Shown: positions 55,001 through 59,645, numbered from the stretch's first letter. The stretch: 64,000 nucleotides of DNA from Liolophura sinensis (GCF_032854445.1 NC_088306.1:15905764-15969763), one strand, 5' to 3'. Numbers and translations are program-made. Notes: generated by a model not told the origin, from the sequence alone.

Positions 55001-57078
55001 AATGCTGTGCTGCCTCATAACAATGCTGTGCTGCCTCATAACAATGCTATGCTGCTTTATAACAATTTAGTACTACCTCAGTAGCATGTAACGCTGCCTC
55101 AATTTTACACAAGGCATCTGAGGGTTTTATACCACATGATATGTCACACCAATGTCACAGCGCACAGTGTAATTTACAAACAATACCAAGAATGTTAATT
55201 ACATGTAGCTTATCACGGAATGAGGTGCGTATCATATTTGTAACATACTTTCCAAACATGGAAATAAATACTTGGGAACACACCAACTAGCTTTGTACAG
55301 TTACAAAGGTTTCCAGTTCACACTTCATGGGAGTAAAGTAATGAACAAATTACATGTAGATTTACATGTGCATGCACTGACAGAATTATAACACACCTAT
55401 GCATACATGAATATACAGATCTACCCAGTGGGGGTGAAAACATAAAGTGTAATATACGCTGCTTTAAAAATGCCTAAAAATATGGCATAGTAGTTTGCCA
55501 TAAAATATTAGTTTGAAAAAATACAAAAAACAAAAAAAAAACAAAAAAAAAACAACAAACAAACAAGAAACAAACAGGAAGACGAGGAATGAAAGTAAAA
55601 GATAGCTACTGGCTATCCACCTATGGTAAAGTGTAGCCGACATATCTTTAATACATGTACATATTAAAGTATGTGTCAAACACTTCTGATATACACTGTA
55701 CATGTACTCAGGTGTAAAAACAGGAAACCACCCACCAAACTTAAATCGACGAATGGACTCTCAAGTTTAAAGCCACGAACGCAAAGCTTCAGGGCACTCA
55801 GTAATTGTTAAACAACAGACATGACAGAAGCAGACAAGGGCTCTTTCAGGTTATCGTTTTCAATGAAGAGCAAATTACCTGAGCACATTCAAAAAGAGGA
55901 AATCTGCAGGGCTAAAGCGCTAAAATTAATTACATGTTGTCTGGGGGTTATGAGTTTGCTTTTTTGTGTGTTTTTAATATCATGTTACATGTATTAAAAG
56001 CAAGCTTTTTAATTTTAAATGAAAAAAAGCAAAAAATAAAGTACAAAGGAAAGTGGAAAGATTACTACATCTGACATTATCTGAGTATGTTTACTTCTTT
56101 CTAGCCCATATTTTTATGGTAAAACTAACATTTTACCCCAGCCAAATATCAAATTTAGGGACTATGGGTCAACATGTAAATTACTTGATTTGTAAAGACC
56201 GATCTACTGTATGCCTACATGTACACGATCTGTAAACAGCACTGTGAAAATATGGCACTAGAAATTCTTCACATTTACCTCTTTAACACTAAAATACTTC
56301 TGAAATAATAGTAGCTACTTTGATCAAATTATCCTTGATCTAGTTTACTAAGATATGTCAGCCGAGTCTCTGGTTGGACAGGCCATTTCATTAGCCCCAC
56401 ATATTGGGACCCTAATTATTTGATTTGTGTTTTATGCTGTACTTAAGAATATTTCACTTATACGACAGCATGCAGTCGCTGTGAGTTCAAGTCCAGCTCA
56501 CGCTGGTTTCCTCTCCGGCCGTACGTGGAAAGGTCTGGCAGCAACCTGCGGATGGCTGTGGGTTTCCCCGAGCTATGCCCGGTTTTCTCCCATCATGATG
56601 CTGGCCACTGTCGTATAAGTGAAATTTTCTTGAGTACGGCGTAAAACACCAATCAAATAAATAAATGAATAAAAAATAAATATACGACAGCACTCAGCAT
56701 TATGGTGGGAGGAAACCAGATTCTGGGAAACCCATGACCATCCGCAGGTTGCTAGTAGATCTTCCCACGGACGAGCTAGACTTGCCTTACCTGGTTTATA
56801 AACACAAATATAAATTTACTCGAAAGAATAATATTAACAAGTTACAATGCGCCTCTGACTTTAGACAGTATTATGTGTGAATAGAGAAAGATCTGCACTC
56901 CTTTCTGTATGTGATCGCACCGAAATTTGTATTTCTATAAATAAATAACAATGAACTCACCTGGAGGATTTCTCTACCACAGAAGTTTTGAAAATGTTTT
57001 CATTGTCAAGTTTTAACACACAGTAAGTACTTCGATTCCCTCCGGACACTGAACTGGTTGGTAGTTTTTTAGCTTCAC
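18977..57078 (-). CDS. RASA3: RASA3-like Ras GTPase-activating protein (GAP1 family), 23 exons, 5' end missing
   Basis: Order of exons on the minus strand: 57078-56961, 54643-54550, 40550-40446, 38830-38748, 38296-38134, 37186-37116, 35619-35491, 33788-33638, 33127-32979, 32205-32091, 30906-30832, 30356-30233, 28905-28799, 28416-28339, 27730-27647, 27019-26946, 26430-26324, 25350-25268, 24827-24757, 23718-23629, 22671-22517, 19781-19601, 19040-18977. All introns are GT-AG and phases agree throughout (2471 bases, 822 full codons plus a split Gly, including stop). Domains: C2A 1-~106, C2B ~134-255, RasGAP ~300-560, PH ~566-666, BTK zinc motif 680-702. Arg362 in [10 protein letters not shown] is the arginine finger; [10 protein letters not shown] (474-483) is the GAP signature. 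The protein should switch Ras and/or Rap off at the plasma membrane. Human RASA3 has 834 residues; PH and BTK parts look more like RASA3 than RASA2, but it may be the common pro-orthologue. The first ~20 residues are not in view. Confidence 0.95.
19110..19545 (-). repeat. Degenerate ~38-42-bp array in the last RASA3 intron
   Basis: About 11 units of GGCTTTCAAGGCTTTA, GTCAGGTGTGCCAAATTGCA (plus sense). It fills most of the intron between 19041 and 19600. Confidence 0.8.
19601..19781 (-). CDS. RASA3: RASA3 exon (C-terminal helical region)
   Basis: Residues 743-803: (D)[18 protein letters not shown], then [20 protein letters not shown] and [20 protein letters not shown]. Human L-E-Q-E-H-A-Q-Y-K. 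Acceptor TTTTCCCAG|ATG, donor TCAGA|GTGAGT. Confidence 0.94.
19975..20195 (-). mobile_element. SINE-like element, divergent
   Basis: Minus orientation: GATTGGTGTTTAATGTCGTA TTCAAG..., AAACCGGAGGAAACC, and box B complement CTGGATTTGAACACATGACC at about 20130. Confidence 0.6.
20240..20490 (-). repeat. ~26-bp minisatellite
   Basis: About ten units of GCCTTGATCTGACTCAGATG AA (plus sense), with variant GGAGATCAAGCC. Confidence 0.85.
21150..21352 (+). mobile_element. SINE-like element
   Basis: GGAGACTGTGGGATAAAATC C box B-like stretch, AAAGCCAGTGGTGGGCTGGC, and a 3' end TAAGTGAAAAATTCTGGTGT ACAGAATTAAAGACCAATCA, in the layout of the other SINEs. Confidence 0.5.
22517..22671 (-). CDS. RASA3: RASA3 exon (BTK zinc motif)
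   Basis: Residues 691-743: (C)[17 protein letters not shown], then [20 protein letters not shown]. Cys691, Cys692 and Cys702 complete the H-x10-CC-x9-C zinc site. Acceptor CTTTAACAG|TTG, donor TACAAG|GTAAGG. Confidence 0.96.
23629..23718 (-). CDS. RASA3: RASA3 exon (PH C-terminal helix, BTK motif start)
   Basis: Residues 661-691: (W)[18 protein letters not shown], then [11 protein letters not shown](C). His680 is the first zinc ligand of the BTK motif. Acceptor GCATTTGTAG|GGTT, donor TTGTG|GTGAGT. Confidence 0.95.
23896..24155 (-). mobile_element. Family A SINE, full length
   Basis: From ATTTATTTATCTGATTGATG (tail complement) to GAGCCACAGAGGCCCC (tRNA-like head complement), minus orientation, in RASA3 intron. 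Confidence 0.88.
24757..24827 (-). CDS. RASA3: RASA3 exon (PH domain)
   Basis: Residues 638-661: [20 protein letters not shown] then EAQ(W). Human [20 protein letters not shown]. Acceptor GTTGTCGCAG|ATG, donor CAGTG|GTGAGT. Confidence 0.95.
25268..25350 (-). CDS. RASA3: RASA3 exon (PH domain)
   Basis: Residues 610-637: (G)[18 protein letters not shown], then EEESFEKKC. Human [12 protein letters not shown] is identical. Acceptor TTGTGTACAG|GCG, donor AAATGT|GTAAGA. Confidence 0.95.
25562..25790 (-). mobile_element. Family A SINE with internal deletion
   Basis: Minus orientation; (TTTA)n tail complement at 25562-25583 and head complement GAGCCACCGAGGCCCC at 25773-25788. The central part that includes the ATCCGCAGGTTGCTGG block is missing. 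Confidence 0.85.
26324..26430 (-). CDS. RASA3: RASA3 exon (PH domain, phosphoinositide-binding part)
   Basis: Residues 574-610: (G)[18 protein letters not shown], then [27 protein letters not shown]-x-KNFK-RR is the basic loop that binds inositol phosphates in GAP1 proteins; the lysines and arginines are all present. Acceptor TCCCTACAG|ATGG, donor AACAAAG|GTAAGG. Confidence 0.96.
26946..27019 (-). CDS. RASA3: RASA3 exon (GAP-PH linker)
   Basis: Residues 550-574: [20 protein letters not shown] then VLKEG. Human N-F-L-D-L-I-S-S-S ... P-I-V-L-K-E-G marks entry to the PH domain. Acceptor GTTTTCCAG|TTC, donor GAGGG|GTAAGC. Confidence 0.95.
27279..27490 (-). mobile_element. Family A SINE, diverged
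   Basis: Minus orientation: TTTATTTATTCAATTGGACT tail side, ATATTTCACTTATACCAG, then GGCTCCTGGCTAACC and AGAGGCCCCC. Confidence 0.75.
27647..27730 (-). CDS. RASA3: RASA3 exon (end of RasGAP)
   Basis: Residues 522-549: [20 protein letters not shown] then KHTDGVKR. Human S-F-K-E-S-Y-M-x-x-F-Y-E-F-F. Acceptor TTATTTTCAG|CTG, donor AAACGG|GTAAGA. Confidence 0.92.
27925..28165. mobile_element. MITE-like element with TIRs ending CTTCAACCTATTC
   Basis: Left end CTAAATGTTCAACCTATTCA, right end TGAATAGGTTGAAGAATTAG. Interior matches 58283-58500 (TAAAGATGCAAGC, AAATTATTTCTCTACACC, GAATGTTTCAAAATATT) and, inverted, 53570-53720. Related ends occur at 22712-22915 and 25400-25440. No coding capacity. Confidence 0.65.
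28339..28416 (-). CDS. RASA3: RASA3 exon (RasGAP)
   Basis: Residues 496-521: [20 protein letters not shown] then LVSSKT. Human S-R-T-L-T-L-I-S-K-T-V-Q-x-L-G-S. Acceptor GTTTTCAG|AGT, donor AAAACC|GTAAGT. Confidence 0.94.
28799..28905 (-). CDS. RASA3: RASA3 exon (RasGAP signature)
   Basis: Residues 460-495: (E)[18 protein letters not shown], then [27 protein letters not shown] is the RasGAP signature (FLR-F-x-x-P-A-I). Acceptor TTTTTTTCAG|AGAGC, donor GTGCTT|GTAAGT. Confidence 0.96.
29585..30232 (-). repeat. 63-64-bp array copying the RASA3 exon 12 donor junction
   Basis: About nine units; on the minus strand each has CAGTCCCAG|GTCAGTAGTTAT, then ATGAGGTACATGTAGGGCAG and ATTTTTAAATCCACCTCC. 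The real junction is TTACCCAG|GTCAGTAATTAT then ATGAGATACATGCAGG. Donor GTCAGT stays intact in most units; some have TCCTTG|GTCAGT. Confidence 0.92.
30233..30356 (-). CDS. RASA3: RASA3 exon (RasGAP)
   Basis: Residues 419-460: [20 protein letters not shown], then [20 protein letters not shown]. Human S-G-V-S-C-P-T-V-M-C-D-I-F-F. Acceptor AATGACAG|GCG; donor TACCCAG|GTCAGT, a slightly weak donor, copied in the array that follows. Confidence 0.94.
30446..30805. mobile_element. Head-to-head pair of family A SINE pieces
   Basis: 30446-30598 is a minus-oriented 3' part (GATTGGTGTTTTACGCCGTA ... CAGGTTGCTGG). 30640-30805 is a plus-oriented copy (GTCCAGCTCAAGATGGC ... AAGTGAAATATTCTTGAGTA). The RNA of this intron could fold the two into a hairpin. 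Confidence 0.8.
30832..30906 (-). CDS. RASA3: RASA3 exon (RasGAP)
   Basis: Residues 394-418: [20 protein letters not shown] then LEENM. CEIDPxxLK and LE-x-NM are GAP1-family landmarks. Acceptor GGTATTGCAG|ATA, donor AATATG|GTGAGA. Confidence 0.94.
30970..32090 (-). other. RASA3 intron, nothing recognised
   Basis: No repeat array, SINE or coding signal that I can support apart from flanking exons. Short frames near 31122-31435 lie on both strands and look like chance. Confidence 0.4.
32091..32205 (-). CDS. RASA3: RASA3 exon (arginine finger)
   Basis: Residues 355-393: (S)[18 protein letters not shown], then [17 protein letters not shown]. Arg362 in LFRGNTLAS is the catalytic arginine finger inserted into the Ras active site; it is intact. 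Acceptor is again a (GTT)n tract, GTTGTTGTACAG|A; donor GACCTC|GTAAGT. Confidence 0.96.
32806..32880 (-). mobile_element. Family B SINE 3' fragment
   Basis: GAGTGAGTGAGTGCTTCGGG TTTAACGTC is the complement of the family B tail (GACGTTAAACCCCAAGCACT CACTCA). Confidence 0.65.
32979..33127 (-). CDS. RASA3: RASA3 exon (start of RasGAP domain)
   Basis: Residues 306-355: [20 protein letters not shown], then [20 protein letters not shown]. Human counterpart S-A-S-A-A-H-I-L-G-E-V ... G-R-V-V-P-F. Acceptor TGTCTTTCAG|CCA, donor ACCTC|GTAAGT. Confidence 0.93.
33638..33788 (-). CDS. RASA3: RASA3 exon (C2B-GAP linker)
   Basis: Residues 255-305: (W)[18 protein letters not shown], then [20 protein letters not shown]. 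Very close to human WYFLQPRD and EDHVFSSDYY...LRDLLLKS. Acceptor CATCCAG|GTATTT, donor GTTCAG|GTAAGG. Confidence 0.95.
33789..34310 (-). repeat. 98-100-bp array copying the RASA3 exon 8 acceptor, split by a SINE
   Basis: Junction-containing units recur at 33870 and 33970 (GAGACGCTATGAAATACC, GAGATGGTAAGAAATACC against GAGACTGTAAGAAATACC at the exon), so about 17 exonic bases plus the acceptor are copied. Short TAAGAAATACCTG pieces follow at 33999 and 34280. A SINE has inserted at 34016-34263. Confidence 0.88.
34006..34273 (-). mobile_element. Family A SINE with 10-bp target-site duplication
   Basis: Body 34016-34263, full length in minus orientation, ending GAGCCACGGAGGCCCC. TACCTGTATG duplicated at 34006-34015 and 34264-34273. 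It interrupts the exon 8 acceptor array, so the array is older than this insertion. The 234-residue frame 33634-34338 crosses exon, array and SINE and is not a protein. Confidence 0.9.
35005..35490 (-). repeat. ~20-bp array made of the RASA3 exon 7 donor
   Basis: About 20 degenerate units which on the minus strand read AATCCCATGGTGAGTAATAC; the real junction is AATGCATG|GTGAGTAGCA. At least eight copies keep a GTGAGT or GTAAGT core (plus-strand ACTCACC/ACTTACC at about 35028, 35048, 35168, 35188, 35265, 35286, 35306, 35467). Plus-strand frame 35215-35625 is an artefact. Confidence 0.88.
35491..35619 (-). CDS. RASA3: RASA3 exon (end of C2B)
   Basis: Residues 212-255: (S)[17 protein letters not shown], then [20 protein letters not shown](W). 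Human D-E-F-L-G-E-L-R-I-P-L. Acceptor CTTGTCACAG|TATATC, donor GCATG|GTGAGTAG, phase 2 in and out. It sits between two large arrays. Confidence 0.92.
35669..36415. repeat. 12-bp minisatellite, about 60 units, upstream of RASA3 exon 7
   Basis: Plus-strand unit GAACAGGACCAT with variants GAACGGGACCAT, GAGCATGACCAT and GAACAGGACTAT. Starts 50 bp before the exon 7 acceptor. Divisible by 3, so both strands are open (35670-36434 plus, 35573-36454 minus, a hydrophobic Met/Val/Leu/Phe repeat); not considered genes. Confidence 0.93.
36605..37115 (-). repeat. 134-142-bp array copying the RASA3 exon 6 donor junction
   Basis: Copies of the junction at 37111, 36969, 36827 and 36693 (plus-strand positions of ATCA[C/G]CTC). 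Each includes about 25 exonic bases (ATGATGTTTTCAGCGGAGAA ATGAG) plus intron. The copy nearest the exon keeps GAG|GTGATT; the two distant copies read GAGCTGATT and so have no donor. Confidence 0.9.
37116..37186 (-). CDS. RASA3: RASA3 exon (C2B variable loop)
   Basis: Residues 189-212: [20 protein letters not shown] then GEM(S). Little direct similarity to human, which has a charged loop here, but acceptor CATTACAG|TTG, donor AATGAG|GTGATT and phases (0 in, 2 out) fit exactly between its neighbours. The next exon continues with ISLW, equivalent to human V-D-L-W. Confidence 0.75.
37231..37500 (-). mobile_element. Cluster of family A SINE 3' fragments
   Basis: Three overlapping 3' ends in minus orientation (37231-37320, 37330-37398, 37443-37500) each with ACTCAAGAATATTTCA or similar. 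Repeated insertion into, or local duplication of, SINE ends. Confidence 0.65.
37755..38108 (-). mobile_element. Family A SINE plus a fragment
   Basis: A fragment at 37755-37828 precedes a nearly full copy at 37837-38108 in minus orientation. The latter has a small internal duplication: CCATCCACAGGTTGCTGCC is followed by CATCCACAGTTTGCTGCC. Confidence 0.8.
38134..38296 (-). CDS. RASA3: RASA3 exon (C2B)
   Basis: Residues 134-188: [20 protein letters not shown], then [21 protein letters not shown]. Matches the human C2B strand order. NPY replaces the usual DPY at the calcium loop. Acceptor is an unusual (GTT)n tract, GTTGTTGTTGTAG|A; donor TTTGAT|GTGAGT, phase 0. Confidence 0.93.
38748..38830 (-). 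CDS. RASA3: RASA3 exon (C2A-C2B linker)
   Basis: Residues 107-134: [20 protein letters not shown] then TSHRMAVR. Human G-K-V-H-L-E-L is the last C2A strand. Acceptor ATTTTCAG|GGTAAA, donor GTCAG|GTGAGT, ends in phase 2. Confidence 0.92.
38831..39032 (-). repeat. 41-45-bp array copying the acceptor and exon start of RASA3 exon 4
   Basis: Four extra copies upstream of the acceptor. The unit (minus sense) is TTGCTGTATTA..., CTTTATTTGCAG, GGTAAAGTACATG. In the copy at about 38903-38945 both the acceptor and the first exonic bases GGTAAAGTACA are intact, with a better pyrimidine tract than the real site; the others carry TTTGCAGGATAAATT or CTGCAGCGCAAAG. Confidence 0.85.
40127..40445 (-). repeat. 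Tandem copies of RASA3 exon 3 end plus splice donor
   Basis: Four further copies, in minus-strand order 40445-40368 (78 bp), 40367-40288 (80), 40287-40209 (79) and ~40208-40127 (decayed). Each repeats TACAAATACCATGG..AAAGA, TGGTTTCCTCTCTCACC, GGAGGCCA. Copies 1 and 3 still end CAG|GTGAGTCTGT; copy 2 ends CAAGTGAAT; copy 4 has lost it. The first copy is 26 codons in frame with the exon. Confidence 0.93.
40446..40550 (-). CDS. RASA3: RASA3 exon (end of C2A)
   Basis: Residues 72-106, 35 codons: [20 protein letters not shown] then [15 protein letters not shown], aligning with human I-I-G-K-V ... L-x-K-Y-H-N-R-D-T-W-F. Acceptor TCTGTTTTAG|GTT, donor ATTCAG|GTGAGT, phase 0 both sides. Its last ~74 bases are tandemly copied downstream. 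Confidence 0.93.
40588..41158 (-). mobile_element. Family A SINE interrupted by a family B SINE
   Basis: Outer family A pieces 40588-40741 (tail, ATACGACAAGGGTCAGC, GAGGAAGCCAG) and ~41088-41158 (CACTGGTGAGAGGCTC to CGGCCACGGAGGCC). Inner family B 40742-41087 in the same orientation, with complement of box A (ATCAACTGAGCCATCGGGTC) at about 41065. The 185-residue minus frame 40636-41193 is SINE sequence only. Confidence 0.88.
42650..43560 (-). repeat. 48-bp minisatellite, about 19 units
   Basis: Unit AAGCACATTTCTGACAAGGT GTTGGAAAAATGACAAGAAT TCATCTTG with a GACTGAGGAATTC variant two bases longer (50 bp) and AACATATTGG / AAAATGTTGG variants. The block around 43000-43110 is repeated at about 43345-43450 and 43450-43545. 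Overlapping minus-strand frames of 70-117 residues are artefacts. Confidence 0.93.
44290..44420 (+). mobile_element. SINE 3' half, divergent subfamily
   Basis: TCTACCGCCATAGTAAAAGT GAACCGTTTCTGAGTATAGC AATAAACTTTTACCAATTA: 3' layout as in the 8560-8760 copy. Confidence 0.5.
44584..44818 (+). mobile_element. Family A SINE, full length
   Basis: Best-preserved tRNA-like head on the plus strand: GGGGCCTCCGGGGCTCAGTC AGTTAGCGCACTAGCACAGC. Ends CACCAATCAAATAAATAAAG. Lacks the ~20 bp between GCTGAAGG and the GTCATGGG block boundary seen in others. Confidence 0.88.
45345..45870 (-). repeat. 44-bp minisatellite, about 12 units
   Basis: Unit ACAGATGTGACCTTATGCAG GTTTGTCTATGTAGCAATGT AACT. A GCACATTTGTTTATG variant occurs at 45478 and 45654, exactly four units apart, revealing a four-unit higher-order repeat. 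Confidence 0.92.
46787..46942 (-). pseudogene. Possible remnant of a P2X7-tail-like (PYQFEP) domain protein
   Basis: A 51-codon frame without ATG reads [17 protein letters not shown] then [16 protein letters not shown] to ...TSWPEA and a TGA. The LPYQFEP start followed by an acidic stretch and a late T-S-W resembles the beginning of the cytoplasmic domain of P2X7-like proteins, which are widely multiplied in invertebrates; there a Cys-rich block follows W, which is absent here. Inside a RASA3 intron on the same strand. Probably a retrocopy fragment or an exon remnant. Confidence 0.25.
48185..49835 (-). repeat. 22-bp minisatellite, about 75 units, largest array in the window
   Basis: Unit GCATACCATTAGCACACCAC AG, with variants ACCATCAGAACATCACAG and GCAAGCTTCTGGCACACCA. 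The AAGCTT variant recurs at irregular multiples, marking higher-order blocks (for example around 48730-48860 and 48860-49000). With a 22-bp unit the frame cycles every three units, giving 60-90-residue frames on both strands that are not genes. Confidence 0.93.
51476..51541 (-). mobile_element. Family A SINE 3' fragment
   Basis: TATTTATTTGATTAGAGTTT TTAAGCCACACTCAAGAATA TTTCACTT. Confidence 0.7.
51562..51657. repeat. 32-bp short tandem array
   Basis: Three to four units of AGTAAGGCCAGGTATAAAAA ATAAAGTTCATA directly after a SINE fragment. Confidence 0.85.
51765..52112 (+). mobile_element. Family B SINE, complete
   Basis: Aligns along its length with the complement of 40742-41087: AAGACTTTAAAAGAGGA, CAACAACTGGTTGACC, AGTAAGTCGTCTCAGT, GCAAGGAGGCACATT, then GAAAAACTGTTAAGTATGAC GTTAAACCCCAAGCACTCAC. 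Length about 345 bp; tail (ACTC)n, unlike the (AAAT)n of family A. Confidence 0.8.
52559..52650. repeat. 40-bp direct duplication
   Basis: CTGACAGCTTTTATATCAAA ACTGATACACTGTATGTAA occurs twice in immediate succession. Confidence 0.85.
52959..53228 (-). mobile_element. Family A SINE, full length
   Basis: Minus orientation, (ATTT)n at 52959-52978 to GAGCCACAGAGGCCCC at 53212-53227. Confidence 0.88.
53570..53725. mobile_element. Inverted partial copy of the 27925-28165 MITE
   Basis: GAGAAATAATTTGTGCAG, GAAACTTGCATCTTTAAATG ACACAAACAAA is the reverse complement of the interior of 27990-28080. A short GAATTAATTGAGTAGA tandem duplication sits at 53588-53620. Confidence 0.6.
54105..54333 (+). mobile_element. 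Family A SINE
   Basis: Starts near GAACTAGCGAGGATCC (diverged head), box B region GAGTTCGTCTAGC, ends CAATCAAATAAATAAAG. Confidence 0.82.
54550..54643 (-). CDS. RASA3: RASA3 exon (C2A)
   Basis: Residues 40-71: [20 protein letters not shown] then [12 protein letters not shown], the central strands of C2A. Acceptor GGTCTTGCAG|TCC, donor AAAAG|GTAAGA. The plus-strand frame across it (54402-54674) is a shadow. Confidence 0.92.
54700..55095 (-). repeat. 21-bp minisatellite just upstream of a RASA3 acceptor
   Basis: About 19 units of TCATAACAATGTTGTGCTGC C (plus-strand sense), starting about 57 bp before the acceptor of exon 54550-54643. 21 is divisible by 3, so 93- and 102-residue frames on both strands are artefacts. 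The unit does not obviously contain exon sequence. Confidence 0.9.
55100..56400 (-). other. RASA3 intron, nothing recognised
   Basis: AT-rich with an A/C low-complexity tract at 55518-55575 (AAACAAAAAA). No repeat family or coding signal seen. Confidence 0.4.
56405..56790. mobile_element. Plus-strand family A SINE inserted into a minus-strand family A SINE
   Basis: Outer copy: 56405-56470 and 56681-56790 (minus). Inner copy: 56471-56680 (plus, 5' truncated at the box B region). The 12-bp TATACGACAGCA is duplicated exactly at 56459-56470 and 56681-56692. Confidence 0.93.
56961..57078 (-). CDS. RASA3: RASA3 exon (C2A, first in window)
   Basis: Residues 1-40: (G)EAKKLPTSS... then [20 protein letters not shown], matching the human G-E-A-K-N-L-P start of C2A. 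Acceptor TTTTTTTCAG|GTGAAG is phase 1, so an upstream exon must end with G. The loop aspartates that bind calcium in classical C2 domains are replaced, as known for RASA2/RASA3. Donor CCAG|GTGAGT. Confidence 0.9.
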
Positions 57079-58800
57079 CTGAAAAAAATATTAAGTGAAG
57101 TAATCAAGTTCAAAAAAAAAAAAAAAATCAACATATGAAAACATACCAGCAAAGGCATGTATATGTAACAGATGAAAAAATCACTTGTTCATCAGATCAT
57201 GTCGAAAACTATTCACAGCTTCCTGGTTTTAACATGTTCCCGCCACAATATGGCTGAGATATTGCCGAGGTGGCGTTAAGCCATAATCATTCATTCATTC
57301 ATTCATTCATTCATTCTTTATCTGAAATCTGTATCCATTACAAGTTAGAGTGACTATGTACAGTGATTAGAAATAAGTATCAAATTATCAATAATTCTAT
57401 AATTATTTTACTGTCAAAACACAAGGGAGACATAAAACCTTTTTTATTTATTTTCACTTTTACATCTCAAGTTTAGACATCTCTCTGTACACGAAATATA
57501 ATCTGTAAAAATAAATACTGAAGTACAACATCAAAAAGCTGTGTGTACATATGAATTAAGACAAACTGTACAGTTCATGTTCAATTCATGAACTTTAATC
57601 TGAAAATGACTTGTAAACTTGCTCAATGATAAAATCATGTCACTTTTTCTGGTAACATTCAATGGTAAAATGATATGTCACTACAGAACTGAGAAAGAAA
57701 TGAGCCAATACATATATTACAACAACTAGCCATGATGAACTCATGGCTTTTTTTTAATGGAAAAAGATCATACAGTTTTAATCATGAAACATATTTGTGA
57801 CTTACATACATGTATGCATATATCAATGATTTAGCACAGCATTTGTATTAGAACTGTATTAGTCAATGTAGTCGAACCATTTAAGATAAAAACCTAGACT
57901 AGTATACTGCTGTACTGTATATGAATGAAAACATTCATGTATGCCAGCTAGTGCTTATAAGTATAACTTATTTCAACTGTGTAGGTTGTATAATAAAATA
58001 TACATGTAAAACTGTTAAGTTGGATTTTGAAGCATTCAATCCTACTATCATAAATCACATTCAATGACTATATTGTGTGGTGTGGTCCTAAAAAAAAAAA
58101 ACGACAACACAGAACAGGAAATTCCCTCACATTATACATGTACATCTACATATTGTTTATAACTGCAGGAAGTACCCTGTTACAGTGGCTGACCATGTCC
58201 TGTCTTACTTCTCCAGTATAATGTACTTGTACACAGCCGGTAGAGGCATAGTAACCATGGTAACATAAATATAAAATATGTTCAACCTATTCTACCACTC
58301 AAGCATTTTTTTCATTTTAAGTTAATACTAGTATGTATACAACTATTAGGGGAATGACACTAAAATTGATTTGTTTGTGTCATTAAAGATGCAAGCTGTA
58401 AATTATTTCTCTACACCACATACTGTAGTTCTCCCAGAATGTTTCAAAATATTGGTTGCAGTGGCATTGAAAAGATGGAAGAATTAAAACAAGTACACAT
58501 GTAAAATATTATCATAAAGTTTATAACCATACAGATAACCTGTGATCACTTGATCTCAGAGACATGCCAGAACACTATGAGTAGTACCAGTACTGTATTT
58601 CAACTGAAGTTAAGCATTTTTCAAATAACGTATTTTGGTCAATTCTGACTGATTCATCCACCTTGTAAGGCCATTTAAGTTTGATTCATTTTTTATCAGG
58701 AAAAAATAACTGCTGGAATCAAAAGTATCATTTTAAGGCTTTTGTGGGCTTCTGAAAATACATTTTTACATACATTTACCAAACTTGAGGTGTGAAGTAT
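57079..58800 (-). other. RASA3 upstream intron, nothing coding recognised
   Basis: Contains an (ATTC)n run at 57284-57316 following GCTGAGATATTGCCGAGGTG GCGTTAAGCC, the tail of a third SINE type (57235-57320). A relative of the 27925 MITE is at 58283-58500. I searched the minus strand for a phase-1 exon ending in G that could give the RASA3 N terminus and found no convincing one. Confidence 0.45.
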
Positions 58801-58823
58801 ACATGTCTTGTCCACATGCGGCA

Positions 58824-59053
58824 CACATGTATATTTCTTCTAAAATTTGGGACACCTGGTCTGTTCATTTTAGCCAATAAATGTTATGTAATTCTAGCAG
58901 AAATATTGAGTCTGCTTTTTCTTACACGGTTCGACCATCTGATGAATAACATGCTAATATCTTTACTTTTCCAAAAGGCTGGTAAAGAAATGTAATATTC
59001 TACTTTCAACAGTACTAATATGTGTCCCAAATTTTAAAAGAACTAGGGTACAT
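58824..59053. mobile_element. MITE-like element, copy 2
   Basis: Ends TTTCTTCTAAAATTTGGGAC AC and GTGTCCCAAATTTTAAAAGA A are inverted repeats. Interior about 80-85 percent like 8046-8280 by eye. Confidence 0.7.
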
Positions 59054-59199
59054 GTATATTCTACAAACTGTCACATTTTTACAGATTACTGCTATAAAGT
59101 TTCCCCTTTCAAAAAAACGATCACTCAGGGCCATACATTCTACATTGTGAATGTTTTTCATCTCTTTTATTTATTATTTAATTCCCGGCTGTGCATTTG

Positions 59200-59645
59200 G
59201 TTTGGTGTACAGAGTTATGATTTGCCCAATCCTCTTTTGTATAGCAGCCCCCCCCCCCCCCTCCAAAAACCGGGTCCGAATCTGGGGAATACCCTTTCCC
59301 CTGGCAATAATGGGTTTTATTCCCCACTGCCAGTGTCTGACTATAACATGACAACATCACAGCTGTATGTACAGTGTATAATACAGCATTATGCTTTACC
59401 TCCTCTTTTATATAGCAGACCCGTAAAATTGTTCCTTTCCCTTGACATCGGATGGCCCTCATGCCTTTTATGTCCCACAATGCCAGCGCCTGACATGTGA
59501 CTATTACATGATGACTCCGCAGTTGTATGTACAGTGTATAGCATAGCATTACAGTTTACCTCATCTTTATACATAGCAGCCCCTTGATTTCGAGCGACCG
59601 TCATGGCTTTCATACTCCACTGCCAGTGTTCAACATGTGACTGTT
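59200..59645 (-). repeat. ~170-bp tandem repeat, about 2.5 units
   Basis: GTATGTACAGTGTATA-[A/G]-[T/C]A, TATAGCAG-CCC, CCACTGCCAGTGTCTGAC and ACATGACTATAACATGA recur three times. A C13-14 run at 59246-59260. Frames here on both strands are artefacts. Confidence 0.8.

Noticed and set aside
58203-58250. Minus-strand ATG frame MPLPAVYKYIILE ending at GTAAGA
   Set aside because: Ends in phase 2; joining to the 57078 exon would give an immediate stop.
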